Source: CAZXLT01 sp964641545 (GTDB lineage: Bacteria > Patescibacteriota > Saccharimonadia > Saccharimonadales > AWTP1-31). From it: 37,202 bases of DNA. This document shows positions 14,791-21,580 of this stretch, piece by piece (position 1 is the first letter of the stretch; each line of letters begins with the position of its first letter). The notes under the pieces are model-generated. The model had not been told where the DNA came from. It did no database searches and saw only the letters and a program-made list of their open reading frames with translations. The translations under genes were made by a program, and so were the position numbers. Location: positions 1 to 37,202 of the forward strand of contig CAZXLT010000009.1 in assembly GCA_964641545.1 (NCBI GenBank). Reading direction: 5' to 3'.

Positions 14791-15681
14791 ATGCCGGAGT
14801 TACCAGAAGTCGAAACAATTCGCCTTGGTCTAACTTCGTTACTTCCTGGCAAACAAATTCTTAGCGTTACGCATGACGCAGAAAAGTCCTTTCCGAACGC
14901 TCAAAGCGACGTAGATAGGTTTTTGATTGGGGCAACAGTTACTTTGGTTACGCGGCGCGCAAAAGTGCTGATAATAGAATTAGATACGGGTTACAGCTTG
15001 CTGATACATCTAAAAATGACCGGACAGTTGGTGTATCGGTCTAACGATGATGCAAAGCGTTTTGGGGCAGGACATCCCAACGATTCATTGATCGGAAAAC
15101 TGCCTGATAAAAGTACACGCGTGCTATTTGATCTCGATGGTGCAAGACTGTTCTTTAACGATCAGCGAAAGTTTGGTTGGGTAAAACTGGTCCCAACAGT
15201 TGAAATACCGAACATAGATTTTATGAAAAAGCTTGGTCCAGAGCCTCTAGCAGCCGACTTTTCCGCAGAAGTCTTCCGGGGCTGCCTTACGCGCAGAGCA
15301 AACACGAGCATCAAGGCTGCTTTATTAGACCAAACTGTCATTGCTGGTGTAGGTAACATCTATGCAGATGAAAGTTTGTGGGGAGCTAAAATCCACCCAG
15401 CTTCAAAGGTAAAAGATATTAGCCGGCCAAAGCTCAATACACTGCTAAGCGAACTCCAATTTGTACTGCGACTTTCCATAGAAAAGGGTGGCTCAACAGA
15501 CAGAAACTATGTGAATGCCCAAGGCAAAAAAGGCAGCTACATCAGCTTTGCCAGAGTGTTTCGAAAAGAGGGGCAATTATGCCCACGCTGCAAAGCGACA
15601 ATAGTTAAAATACGTGTTGCTGGACGCGGTACACACTTGTGCCCCACATGTCAGCGACTCAGTCCAAGACCTAGAGTATAA
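14791..15681 (+). CDS. mutM: Formamidopyrimidine-DNA glycosylase MutM (Fpg)
   Basis: 296 residues beginning M-P-E-L-P-E-V-E-T-I. After loss of Met, Pro1 is the catalytic amine and the next Glu the acid. Downstream come the M-T-G-Q-L segment, the helix-two-turn-helix with G-V-G-N-I-Y-A-D-E-S, and a C-terminal zinc finger of the form C-x2-C-x16-C-x2-C near residues 268-290. It excises 8-oxoguanine and ring-opened purines and nicks the strand. The start is fixed by the obligatory P-E-L-P. There is no Shine-Dalgarno, and a -10 lies nine bases upstream. The holA -10 begins inside the mutM stop codon region. Confidence 0.96.
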   Translation: MPELPEVETIRLGLTSLLPGKQILSVTHDAEKSFPNAQSDVDRFLIGATVTLVTRRAKVLIIELDTGYSLLIHLKMTGQLVYRSNDDAKRFGAGHPNDSLIGKLPDKSTRVLFDLDGARLFFNDQRKFGWVKLVPTVEIPNIDFMKKLGPEPLAADFSAEVFRGCLTRRANTSIKAALLDQTVIAGVGNIYADESLWGAKIHPASKVKDISRPKLNTLLSELQFVLRLSIEKGGSTDRNYVNAQGKKGSYISFARVFRKEGQLCPRCKATIVKIRVAGRGTHLCPTCQRLSPRPRV

Positions 15682-15682
15682 T
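15677..15682 (+). promoter_or_regulatory. -10 element of holA, leaderless position
   Basis: TATAAT spans the mutM stop codon and ends eight bases before the holA ATG at 15691. Only a weak -35-like sequence is present. Confidence 0.5.
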
Positions 15683-15690
15683 AGCGCTAC

Positions 15691-16614
15691 ATGGTTCAGG
15701 TGCTAACAGGTTCTAACGCTTTTTTGTTACGAGTTGAATTGCAGCAGATCATTGCTCATTTTGTCAAAAAACATAGTGATTTAGGGCTAGAGCGAATCAA
15801 CGCAGGTGATGCTTCTTTCGACGCTATTCTTGGGAGTCTCCAGTCACTTCCATTCCTGGTAGAGAAAAAACTTGTTGTGGTTAACGATATTTCTGCAAAT
15901 AAAGAGGCTTCAGATAAGATTGAAGAATTGCTTGATAACATTGCACAGGGAATCGATCTCATTATTTTTGAACCAAAATTTGATAAGCGCACGCAACTAT
16001 ACAAAGTATTAAAGAAACGAGCCGATCTTAAAGAAGTGAACGAACTAGATGAGTTTGCCGTGCTCGACTGGCTCGTAATTCGAGCGAAGGATCTTGGCGC
16101 ATCTCTTTCAAAAAACGAGGCGCGGTATTTGGTGCAGCGAGTTGGGGTGAATCAGATGCTCTTGGATAATGAAATACAAAAGCTTGCACTGTATGACCAG
16201 ACCATAAGTCGTGAGTCAATAAATTTGCTTACCGAACCAAACCCGCAAAGCACGGTTTTCAACCTACTCGATGAGGCGTTTGCCGGAAGATCTAAACGGG
16301 CCTTGGAGTTATATGAAGATCAGCGTAAGCAGAAGGTTGAACCACACGCAATTTTGGCAATGATCACTTGGCAATTGCATATATTGGCACTTGTCAAAAC
16401 GGGTGAAGATAAAAATGGAGATGAAATTGCTGCTCAGGCAAAACTCAATCCTTTTGTAGTGCGAAAAAGCAGCCAGATTGCTCGTCGTCTCGGGTTGTCT
16501 CAAATAAGGAAGCTTGTTACTGACACGCTAGAACTGGATATTAGACTCAAAACAACGGCTATAAATGCTGACGATGCACTCAAGAACTACTTAGTACAAT
16601 TAGCGATTATCTAA
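15691..16614 (+). CDS. holA: DNA polymerase III subunit delta (HolA)
   Basis: 307 residues with the clamp-loader delta architecture. The N-terminal domain (V-L-T-G-S-N-A-F-L-L-R) replaces a functional P-loop with a degenerate one, the strand around K-K-L-V-V-V-N-D occupies the Walker B position, and there is a helical lid (D-W-L-V-I-R-A-K-D-L-G) and a C-terminal collar domain (H-A-I-L-A-M-I-T-W-Q-L-H-I-L). Delta opens the sliding clamp during loading. In many bacteria holA is beside rpsT; here rpsT is one gene away on the opposite strand, which supports the call. A perfect TATAAT sits eight bases before the ATG. Confidence 0.9.
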   Translation: MVQVLTGSNAFLLRVELQQIIAHFVKKHSDLGLERINAGDASFDAILGSLQSLPFLVEKKLVVVNDISANKEASDKIEELLDNIAQGIDLIIFEPKFDKRTQLYKVLKKRADLKEVNELDEFAVLDWLVIRAKDLGASLSKNEARYLVQRVGVNQMLLDNEIQKLALYDQTISRESINLLTEPNPQSTVFNLLDEAFAGRSKRALELYEDQRKQKVEPHAILAMITWQLHILALVKTGEDKNGDEIAAQAKLNPFVVRKSSQIARRLGLSQIRKLVTDTLELDIRLKTTAINADDALKNYLVQLAII

Positions 16615-16648
16615 AAACATTGCAAAATAAGCAAAAGCATGATAAGGT

Positions 16649-16673
16649 ATGTTTGTTAATTAAAAACAAACAT
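16649..16673 (+). other. Perfect 9-bp inverted repeat covering a start codon
   Basis: ATGTTTGTT at 16649-16657 and AACAAACAT at 16665-16673 are perfect reverse complements separated by seven bases. The right arm includes the first two bases of the ATG at 16672. As RNA it would hide the start codon, and as DNA it could be an operator. Confidence 0.4.
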
Positions 16674-17070
16674 GCACATAGATTCTGCTCTACATCGCTC
16701 ACATCAAGCTGTTCGTGATCAACAGCGGGTTGATAGAATGCTCGCCGACCAAGCGCGGGTCGGTACATTTCTAGGAGAACACCCCTTTGCTCGCCGTGTT
16801 CTAGGTAAACAAGCTGAGAAATTTATAAAAGCGTCTAGTGTAGTAGTGCCAACAGAGGTAAAAAAGCCTGTTGCGGTTCGCCCAGATACCGAAGTTGCCA
16901 TTCAGAATTTTCACGCTTCGAGTCCTACCATAAGTGTAGTAAGTGAATTACTAAGACCAAAACCGGAGCTGGCGCAGGATATACCAATGCCAATGGACAC
17001 AGGGCATCCTAACGGCGAACCGGCTGGGGCAGGTCAGGGTGCTGCGCGGTTAGTTACTTCTTCGCGGTAG
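16672..17070 (+). CDS. Hypothetical protein, basic N-terminus and disordered C-terminus
   Basis: 132 residues, not recognised. Residues 1-55 are charged and helical (V-R-D-Q-Q-R-V-D-R-M-L-A-D-Q-A-R-V). The remainder is low-complexity, rich in P, G, A and S, and probably disordered. It has no signal or membrane helix. The ATG has no Shine-Dalgarno and lies in the right arm of an inverted repeat. Its last 17 bases overlap the end of rpsT on the other strand. This is less certain than its neighbours as a real gene, but the frame fills the gap exactly. Confidence 0.55.
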   Translation: MHIDSALHRSHQAVRDQQRVDRMLADQARVGTFLGEHPFARRVLGKQAEKFIKASSVVVPTEVKKPVAVRPDTEVAIQNFHASSPTISVVSELLRPKPELAQDIPMPMDTGHPNGEPAGAGQGAARLVTSSR

Positions 17071-17419
17071 TTTTTTTCTTGGGTGCAGCTTTTTTGGCAA
17101 CTGTCTGAGTTGTAGGTGCTTTCTTTGCAGCTTTTTTTACAGCTGCGGCAGGCTTCTTAGCAGATTTTGTTAGCTTAACGCCAGCAGATTTTGCATGAGC
17201 GGCTAGTTGTTTTTTCTTTCGGGCGGCCTTGTTCTTTGTGATAATGCCTTTTTTTACGGCTTTGTCTAGCTCGCTTTGTACTTTGCTCAAATTATCTTGT
17301 TTTACCTGTGCTGTGAATGTTTTTAAAGCAGTTTTTAAACTGCGCTTTGTTTTGCTATTACGAATCGCGCCTTTAGTGGCAACTCGCACTCGCTTTTTAG
17401 CTGATTTGATAATTGGCAT
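17054..17419 (-). CDS. rpsT: 30S ribosomal protein S20, with long Lys/Ala tail
   Basis: bS20 begins M-P-I-I-K-S-A-K-K-R-V-R and continues through the three-helix body typical of the family (I-R-N-S-K-T-K-R-S-L-K-T, then the K-G-I-I-T-K-N-K-A-A-R-K-K segment). The normal protein is about 85-90 residues. This one has 121, because about 35 extra residues of K, A, P and T form a histone-H1-like tail. S20 binds 16S rRNA early in assembly. AAGGA lies seven bases before the ATG, and a promoter (TTTACA-17-TACAAT) lies about 40 bases upstream. It is convergent with the orphan at 16672. Confidence 0.92.
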   Translation of the reverse strand: MPIIKSAKKRVRVATKGAIRNSKTKRSLKTALKTFTAQVKQDNLSKVQSELDKAVKKGIITKNKAARKKKQLAAHAKSAGVKLTKSAKKPAAAVKKAAKKAPTTQTVAKKAAPKKKTTAKK

Positions 17420-17458
17420 GTAGGTTCCTTATTACGTTGTAGAAGTATCGACGCACAA

Positions 17459-17487
17459 TTGTACCAATTTCGTATCTGTTTGTAAAG
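17459..17487 (-). promoter_or_regulatory. Promoter of rpsT
   Basis: On the minus strand: TTTACA (17487-17482), 17 bases, TACAAT (17464-17459). The leader of about 33 bases contains AAGGA before the ATG at 17419, so this gene uses conventional initiation. Confidence 0.6.
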
Positions 17488-17583
17488 TGTTAGGAACAAC
17501 TTTTGCTTTACTTTGGGGGCTAAAGGGTGGACAAACTGGTAGCGCTTATGGTACGCTCCAGAGGAACATTTCAAAATAAAAAC

Positions 17584-19389
17584 ATGGATCCAAATACTCC
17601 ACTTCAACCGTATGTACCGCCACCGAGCGCATTCGGACCTCAGCCAGCTGCACAGCCCCCGGCTTCGCCTCTGCCTGCACCAGCGCCTTCTTCTGCGGTG
17701 CCATTAATGCAACCCTTGGCAATGACGCCAGCAAGTGCTCCTGCTGCTTCCACTTCGCTTACACCAGCAGTTACTCCTATGTCAGCGACACCAAGTTTTC
17801 AGCCACCGTCTGCACCGCTGGACACTGTTCCAGTACCCGGGGCGCCCACTTCTCTTACGCCTCGTGATGAAGTAACAGATAAACTTCGCCAAGCTAACAA
17901 TGTGTTAGTAACGGTTAGCAACAATCCTTCAGTTGATCAGCTCTCTTCAGCGATTGGTCTAACGCTTTTACTGAACAAACTAGGTAAGCATGCCACAGCC
18001 GTGTTTAGCGGTAAGGTCCCAAGCACTCTGGAGTTCTTGCAGCCCGAAAAAACAATCGAAAAAAACACAGATAGTTTACGAGATTTTATTATCGCGTTAG
18101 ACAAGGCAAAAGCCGACAAGCTGCGCTACAAAGTAGAAGACCGGTTTGTAAAAATATTTATCACTCCATATCACACCAGTTTAAGCGAGGATGATTTAGA
18201 ATTTAGCCAGGGTGACTTTAATGTCGATGTCGTTATTGCTGTTGGGGTTCACAAAAAAGAAGAATTAGACGAAGCAATCACAGCGCACGGTAGAATTCTT
18301 CATGATGCAGTTGTCGCTTGTGTGAATAACAGACAAACGGCAGAACTCGGCTCGATTAACTGGTACGAACCAGGTGCGAGTAGCCTCTGTGAAATGGTTG
18401 TTGGGCTCATTGAACCACTGCAGGGCAACCAAACATTGTTGGATGAACAGATAGCAACTGCCTTCCTAACTGGAGTTGTAGCCGAAACACAGCGGTTTAG
18501 TAATGATAAAACTACGCCACACACCATGAATATTGCTGCAACGCTAATGAAGGCGGGTGCAAACCAACAGCTCGTTGCGAGCAAACTACAGGAACCGATG
18601 CCGATTACGCAAACAGCCACTAACGTCAACTCTCCAGCTAGTACTGCAAAACCGACAACAAGCGATGGCGCTCTTGAAATAGAACACAAAAAAGAAGAGG
18701 AGGCGCCAGCAGCTCCGTCAAAAACACTGGACGACCTCGAGAAAGCAAATAATGCTGACAGTGATGGTGATGCGACCGGTGATGATACGCTAGACAAGAT
18801 CCATATCGATGACAATGGACAACTGCAGCGCATTGCTGAACTAGAAGAAAAGAAGAAAGAAGAAGAGGAAAAAGCAAAGAAGGAAGCCGCACCTTCATCA
18901 AATATGATTCTAGAGCCGCCGACACTTGGCGGGGCGCTGAGCGCAAATACTGTGCCTGAAAGCTCGCCTCCACCAGTTAACCCGCTTACAAATGCGCCGA
19001 GTGACGACAAAAGTAGTTCAATGCAGCACGGCAAGTCAATCAAGCCGTTAAGCGAACAAACGAGTGAACCGGACGTCGAGCCGGTAGCTGTACCAGCACC
19101 AGATCAGAAACCTGAGCCGCAGGAGCCGCAAACGTTGTCGCAGATAGAACAAGCTGTTGATAGCCCGCATGTTGGTGCTGCCGACGAGACACCGAAGGGA
19201 ATGGGTATCCCGGTTGCACCAGCTCAGCCGACTCCAGCGACACCTGCTACAGCATCACCATCAGCAGATACTTCGACCACAATCATTCCTCCGGATCCAG
19301 GCTTGCCACCTGATCCAACGGCCGGGTCGCCCAACCCAAGCGCACCTCCACCTGTACCACCACCACTCATTCCTCCAGACGCTGAATAA
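17584..19389 (+). CDS. Degenerate DHH-family (NrnA/RecJ-like) protein with Pro-rich arms
   Basis: 601 residues from the chosen ATG; a GTG at 17527 would add 19 poorly conserved-looking residues. Residues 1-95 are P/A/S-rich and disordered. About 100-325 align by pattern with DHH phosphoesterases: G-K-H-A-T-A-V, a D-V-V-I-A-V strand, a G-S-I-N-W-Y-E-P-G-A-S-S-L-C-E-M-V motif and T-G-V-V-A-E-T-Q-R-F. The metal-binding motifs are changed, however. N-N-P-S-V-D-Q-L stands for H-x-x-P-D-x-D, and V-N-N-R replaces the I-D-H-H core, so hydrolase activity is unlikely. About 400-450 is a Glu/Lys coiled coil, followed by a Pro-rich tail of some 150 residues. Position directly before truB and near rpsO-pnp is the classic nrnA slot, supporting descent from NrnA. 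The role is unknown, perhaps a scaffold. Confidence 0.75.
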   Translation: MDPNTPLQPYVPPPSAFGPQPAAQPPASPLPAPAPSSAVPLMQPLAMTPASAPAASTSLTPAVTPMSATPSFQPPSAPLDTVPVPGAPTSLTPRDEVTDKLRQANNVLVTVSNNPSVDQLSSAIGLTLLLNKLGKHATAVFSGKVPSTLEFLQPEKTIEKNTDSLRDFIIALDKAKADKLRYKVEDRFVKIFITPYHTSLSEDDLEFSQGDFNVDVVIAVGVHKKEELDEAITAHGRILHDAVVACVNNRQTAELGSINWYEPGASSLCEMVVGLIEPLQGNQTLLDEQIATAFLTGVVAETQRFSNDKTTPHTMNIAATLMKAGANQQLVASKLQEPMPITQTATNVNSPASTAKPTTSDGALEIEHKKEEEAPAAPSKTLDDLEKANNADSDGDATGDDTLDKIHIDDNGQLQRIAELEEKKKEEEEKAKKEAAPSSNMILEPPTLGGALSANTVPESSPPPVNPLTNAPSDDKSSSMQHGKSIKPLSEQTSEPDVEPVAVPAPDQKPEPQEPQTLSQIEQAVDSPHVGAADETPKGMGIPVAPAQPTPATPATASPSADTSTTIIPPDPGLPPDPTAGSPNPSAPPPVPPPLIPPDAE

Positions 19390-19393
19390 TCTG

Positions 19394-19402
19394 TGCTAGT
19401 CT
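19394..19402 (+). promoter_or_regulatory. Extended -10 of truB, leaderless position
   Basis: TGCTAGTCT, an extended -10 form (TG-n-TAGTCT), ends six bases before the truB ATG at 19409. It lies in the 20-base gap after the DHH-like gene. Confidence 0.4.
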
Positions 19403-19408
19403 GTTCGC

Positions 19409-20056
19409 ATGGATGAAATTCGACTCATTGATAAGCCAAAAGGTTGGACCAGTTTTGACGTTGTAGGCAAAATTCGCTCTGATTTACGCAAAACAACAGG
19501 GCAAAAGGTAAAAGTTGGCCATGCTGGCACGCTCGACCCGCTAGCAACAGGGCTTTTGATTGTATTGATTGGTAAAGCAACCAAAAGACAAGATACATTT
19601 ATGAAGCTCGACAAGGTTTACGAAGTACAGATGCGGCTAGGTCAGACAAGTACAACTGCTGATGAAGAGGGCGAGAAAACAGAGGTATCATCGCACAAGC
19701 CCGACTTAACAGAAGTTACGGAAACGGTCGAGAGTTTTGTTGGCACAATCCAGCAAGTACCTCCTGTATATTCTGCGATCAAAATTAACGGACAACGTGC
19801 CTATAAACTTGCTCGAGCAGGCAAAACACTAGAAATCGAGCCTAGAACGGTCACAATTCATTCTATATCTCATATTGGGTATGACTACCCAGTCGTATCG
19901 TTTACAACCAATGTATCAAGTGGTACGTATATCCGCAGTTTGGTAGCGGATATTGGCGAAAAACTTGGCACCGGAGCCTACATCACAGAACTGCGTCGCG
20001 TTTCTGTTGGTAAATTCACTGTTTCGGAAGCACTGTTGCCGAACGAGATCGATTAA
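19409..20056 (+). CDS. truB: tRNA pseudouridine-55 synthase TruB (short form)
   Basis: 215 residues. It begins L-I-D-K-P-K-G-W-T-S-F-D and carries the catalytic motif G-H-A-G-T-L-D-P-L-A-T-G with the nucleophile D43. Later motifs include V-P-P-V-Y-S-A-I-K and S-S-G-T-Y-I-R-S-L. It isomerises U55 of the T-loop of tRNA. Compared with E. coli (314 residues) it lacks the C-terminal PUA domain, a plausible genome-reduction trait. It follows the DHH-like gene, as in the widespread nrnA-truB order. The expected next gene, ribF, is missing. It is convergent with the protease gene 13 bases on. Confidence 0.95.
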   Translation: MDEIRLIDKPKGWTSFDVVGKIRSDLRKTTGQKVKVGHAGTLDPLATGLLIVLIGKATKRQDTFMKLDKVYEVQMRLGQTSTTADEEGEKTEVSSHKPDLTEVTETVESFVGTIQQVPPVYSAIKINGQRAYKLARAGKTLEIEPRTVTIHSISHIGYDYPVVSFTTNVSSGTYIRSLVADIGEKLGTGAYITELRRVSVGKFTVSEALLPNEID

Positions 20057-20069
20057 CTATGGCTCCGAA

Positions 20070-20846
20070 TTATTTGGTAGGAGCTGGGTTAGCTGGTGCA
20101 GGAGCAGGCACAGGAGCGGGCGAAGTATTGATTGGTGATTTGTCCGGGTTGAGATTCATCCAGGGGCTGTTGTTGACCAACGCAGCTTGACCAGCTTGAA
20201 TTCGACAGTTAGCTAGCACATTACCGCTACAAGCAAGTGGGGCATGCATCAAGGTGCCATCACTGGTGTGTCCGGTTCCAAACATTGTGTGTCCAAGCTC
20301 ATGGGCAATCACCGATTCCTGAATATTGCCACAGCCTTTGAACGGATCACTAAGAGCTAGTCGTCCCCCAACACCTTCGGCGACACCACAGTTTGACATA
20401 GAACGGAACCCTAGCTGCACAATTGCTTTCGTGTTGCTGTTGATATAGCCTTTTCGAGAAAGTTCACTGTGAATTCTCCAGTATGTTTCGTTGGTACTGA
20501 GCTTTCCAGCCCCATAGTACGAGGCATTCTGATCGCCACGAACGATTTCAGCATTGAGCCTTGCAAAAGTTCGCCCGGTGTTTTTGCCGTACCACACTTG
20601 GGCGCTAACCGAAGCATTATTGAGATCAGTTAAGCTTCCGCCACACTGATCTTGTGCGCAGAAAAGAATAGTACGAGTAAGGTAGGCGGATTCCGCAAAG
20701 CTACTAATCACAAAAGCCATTCCAATATTAGTCAAGATTAAAGTGACAATTAGCATCCGGGCAGCTTTCGATGAAATTGCTAAGCGGGGTACAATGTTCA
20801 ATATGCCGCCTTTAGAATTCTTCTTTTTATTGCCTTTAGGTTTCAT
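20070..20846 (-). CDS. Membrane-anchored zinc metalloprotease (metzincin-like)
   Basis: 258 residues. A Lys-rich N-terminus and one hydrophobic helix at about 30-50 make a signal anchor, so the catalytic part should be outside. The zinc motif is H182-E183-L-G-H186-T-M-F-G-T-G-H193 and a methionine follows in G-T-L-M200, resembling a metzincin Met-turn. The third histidine is one residue further than the canonical H-E-x-x-H-x-x-G-x-x-H spacing. Six cysteines (C63, C68, C153, C172, C206, C214) could form three disulfides. The tail is Pro/Ala-rich. AAAGGAAAA precedes the ATG. It is probably co-transcribed with the 56-residue membrane protein 12 bases upstream. The zincin call is strong. The substrate is unknown. 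Confidence 0.82.
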   Translation of the reverse strand: MKPKGNKKKNSKGGILNIVPRLAISSKAARMLIVTLILTNIGMAFVISSFAESAYLTRTILFCAQDQCGGSLTDLNNASVSAQVWYGKNTGRTFARLNAEIVRGDQNASYYGAGKLSTNETYWRIHSELSRKGYINSNTKAIVQLGFRSMSNCGVAEGVGGRLALSDPFKGCGNIQESVIAHELGHTMFGTGHTSDGTLMHAPLACSGNVLANCRIQAGQAALVNNSPWMNLNPDKSPINTSPAPVPAPAPANPAPTK

Positions 20847-20858
20847 GGTGTTTTCCTT

Positions 20859-21029
20859 TTACTCGTCCTCTAAAATAAGTGTTCGATCTTTTGGTTCTGC
20901 TGTAGTAGTTTTAGATTCTTTGTTTGTAATCAAAAAAAGTGCGCCTATAACCATTCCGACAATGAGAATGTAAATCACTAAGGATTCTAGCGATGATGCT
21001 CTGTCAGAGGTCTGAAATTGATTAGCCAT
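20859..21029 (-). CDS. Small single-pass membrane protein (56 aa)
   Basis: The true start is the ATG at 21029, preceded by a strong Shine-Dalgarno (AAGGAAGGAAG); a longer open frame upstream has no such signal. Residues 1-15 are polar, about 16-35 form one membrane helix (Y-I-L-I-V-G-M-V-I-G-A-L-F-L-I), and the end is charged and acidic. I do not recognise a family. It is 12 bases upstream of the zinc protease on the same strand, so the pair is likely one operon, and it could be a partner or regulator of the protease. It is divergent from rpsO. Confidence 0.72.
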   Translation of the reverse strand: MANQFQTSDRASSLESLVIYILIVGMVIGALFLITNKESKTTTAEPKDRTLILEDE

Positions 21030-21110
21030 GGATGCTTCCTTCCTTTTCGGCGTATATTGCTTACGGTTATGATAACACTGCAAGACAAATGAGAAAACAG
21101 GTAATAGGGG

Positions 21111-21139
21111 TTGCATCACAGCCCGACATCTGGTAAAAT
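21111..21139 (+). promoter_or_regulatory. Promoter of rpsO, near-leaderless
   Basis: TTGCAT (21111-21116), 17 bases, TAAAAT (21134-21139). The ATG at 21151 is 11 bases downstream, giving a leader of about five bases with no Shine-Dalgarno. Confidence 0.68.
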
Positions 21140-21150
21140 ACCCCCAACGT

Positions 21151-21417
21151 ATGATTTCTACAGAGAAGAAGCAGGCCGTAGTTAAGGACCTGCAAAAGGA
21201 TAAAAATGATACCGGCAGCAGCGCTGTACAAGTTGGTATTCTGACTGAACGCATTAAAGAACTAACAGATCACCTGAACACCAACAAGAAAGACTTTATG
21301 GCGCGTCGTGGGCTGCTGCAGATGGTTGGCAAGCGGCGTCGACTACTAAAGTACATTGCTCAAAAAGATAGTAAAGCTTATCTGGACTTGATCCAGAAAC
21401 TCGGCATCCGCCGCTAA
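21151..21417 (+). CDS. rpsO: 30S ribosomal protein S15
   Basis: 88 residues, the normal bS15/uS15 length. It shows the four-helix plan with D-T-G-S-S-A-V-Q-V-G-I-L-T-E-R-I near the start, then H-L-N-T-N-K-K-D-F, the R-R-G-L-L motif and a G-K-R-R-R-L-L-K-Y segment. It binds the 16S rRNA central domain. It is followed by pnp after 163 bases, the usual order. Unlike other bacteria, the predicted transcript has almost no 5' leader, so the known S15-binding leader control cannot operate on this start. The promoter is TTGCAT-17-TAAAAT. Confidence 0.95.
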   Translation: MISTEKKQAVVKDLQKDKNDTGSSAVQVGILTERIKELTDHLNTNKKDFMARRGLLQMVGKRRRLLKYIAQKDSKAYLDLIQKLGIRR

Positions 21418-21580
21418 TCTGCATAGACTATTCTGCCTCCTGGGCGAGGTAGCAGCTTGTGCACATTAAACAAACCAAGCATTTTTGCGTAGAGAAACAG
21501 ATATACCTTGGCGTACTAGCACAGGGCCACCAGTATATTTGCACTCTGCGTACAAACGCTTCACAGAAAGGTACTAATAC
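21418..21580 (+). other. rpsO-pnp intergenic region with a hairpin
   Basis: 163 bases without a gene. CTGCCTC (21433-21439) and GAGGTAG (21446-21452) can form a seven-pair stem, one pair being G-U, with a six-base loop. No T-run follows, so it is not a standard terminator. It may be a processing or pausing structure between rpsO and pnp. The region ends with AGAAAGG, the Shine-Dalgarno of pnp. Confidence 0.4.

Noticed and set aside
18300..19043. Long minus-strand frame (247 codons) inside the DHH-like gene
   Set aside because: Ser/Cys/Val-rich shadow of a low-complexity coding region, with no ribosome binding site or motif.
21433..21452. Rho-independent terminator after rpsO
   Set aside because: The stem is not followed by a T-run, so it was recorded only as a hairpin.
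21418..21580. tRNA or other stable RNA between rpsO and pnp
   Set aside because: No T-loop G-T-T-C-x-A-x-x-C or cloverleaf could be found. Only one modest hairpin is present.
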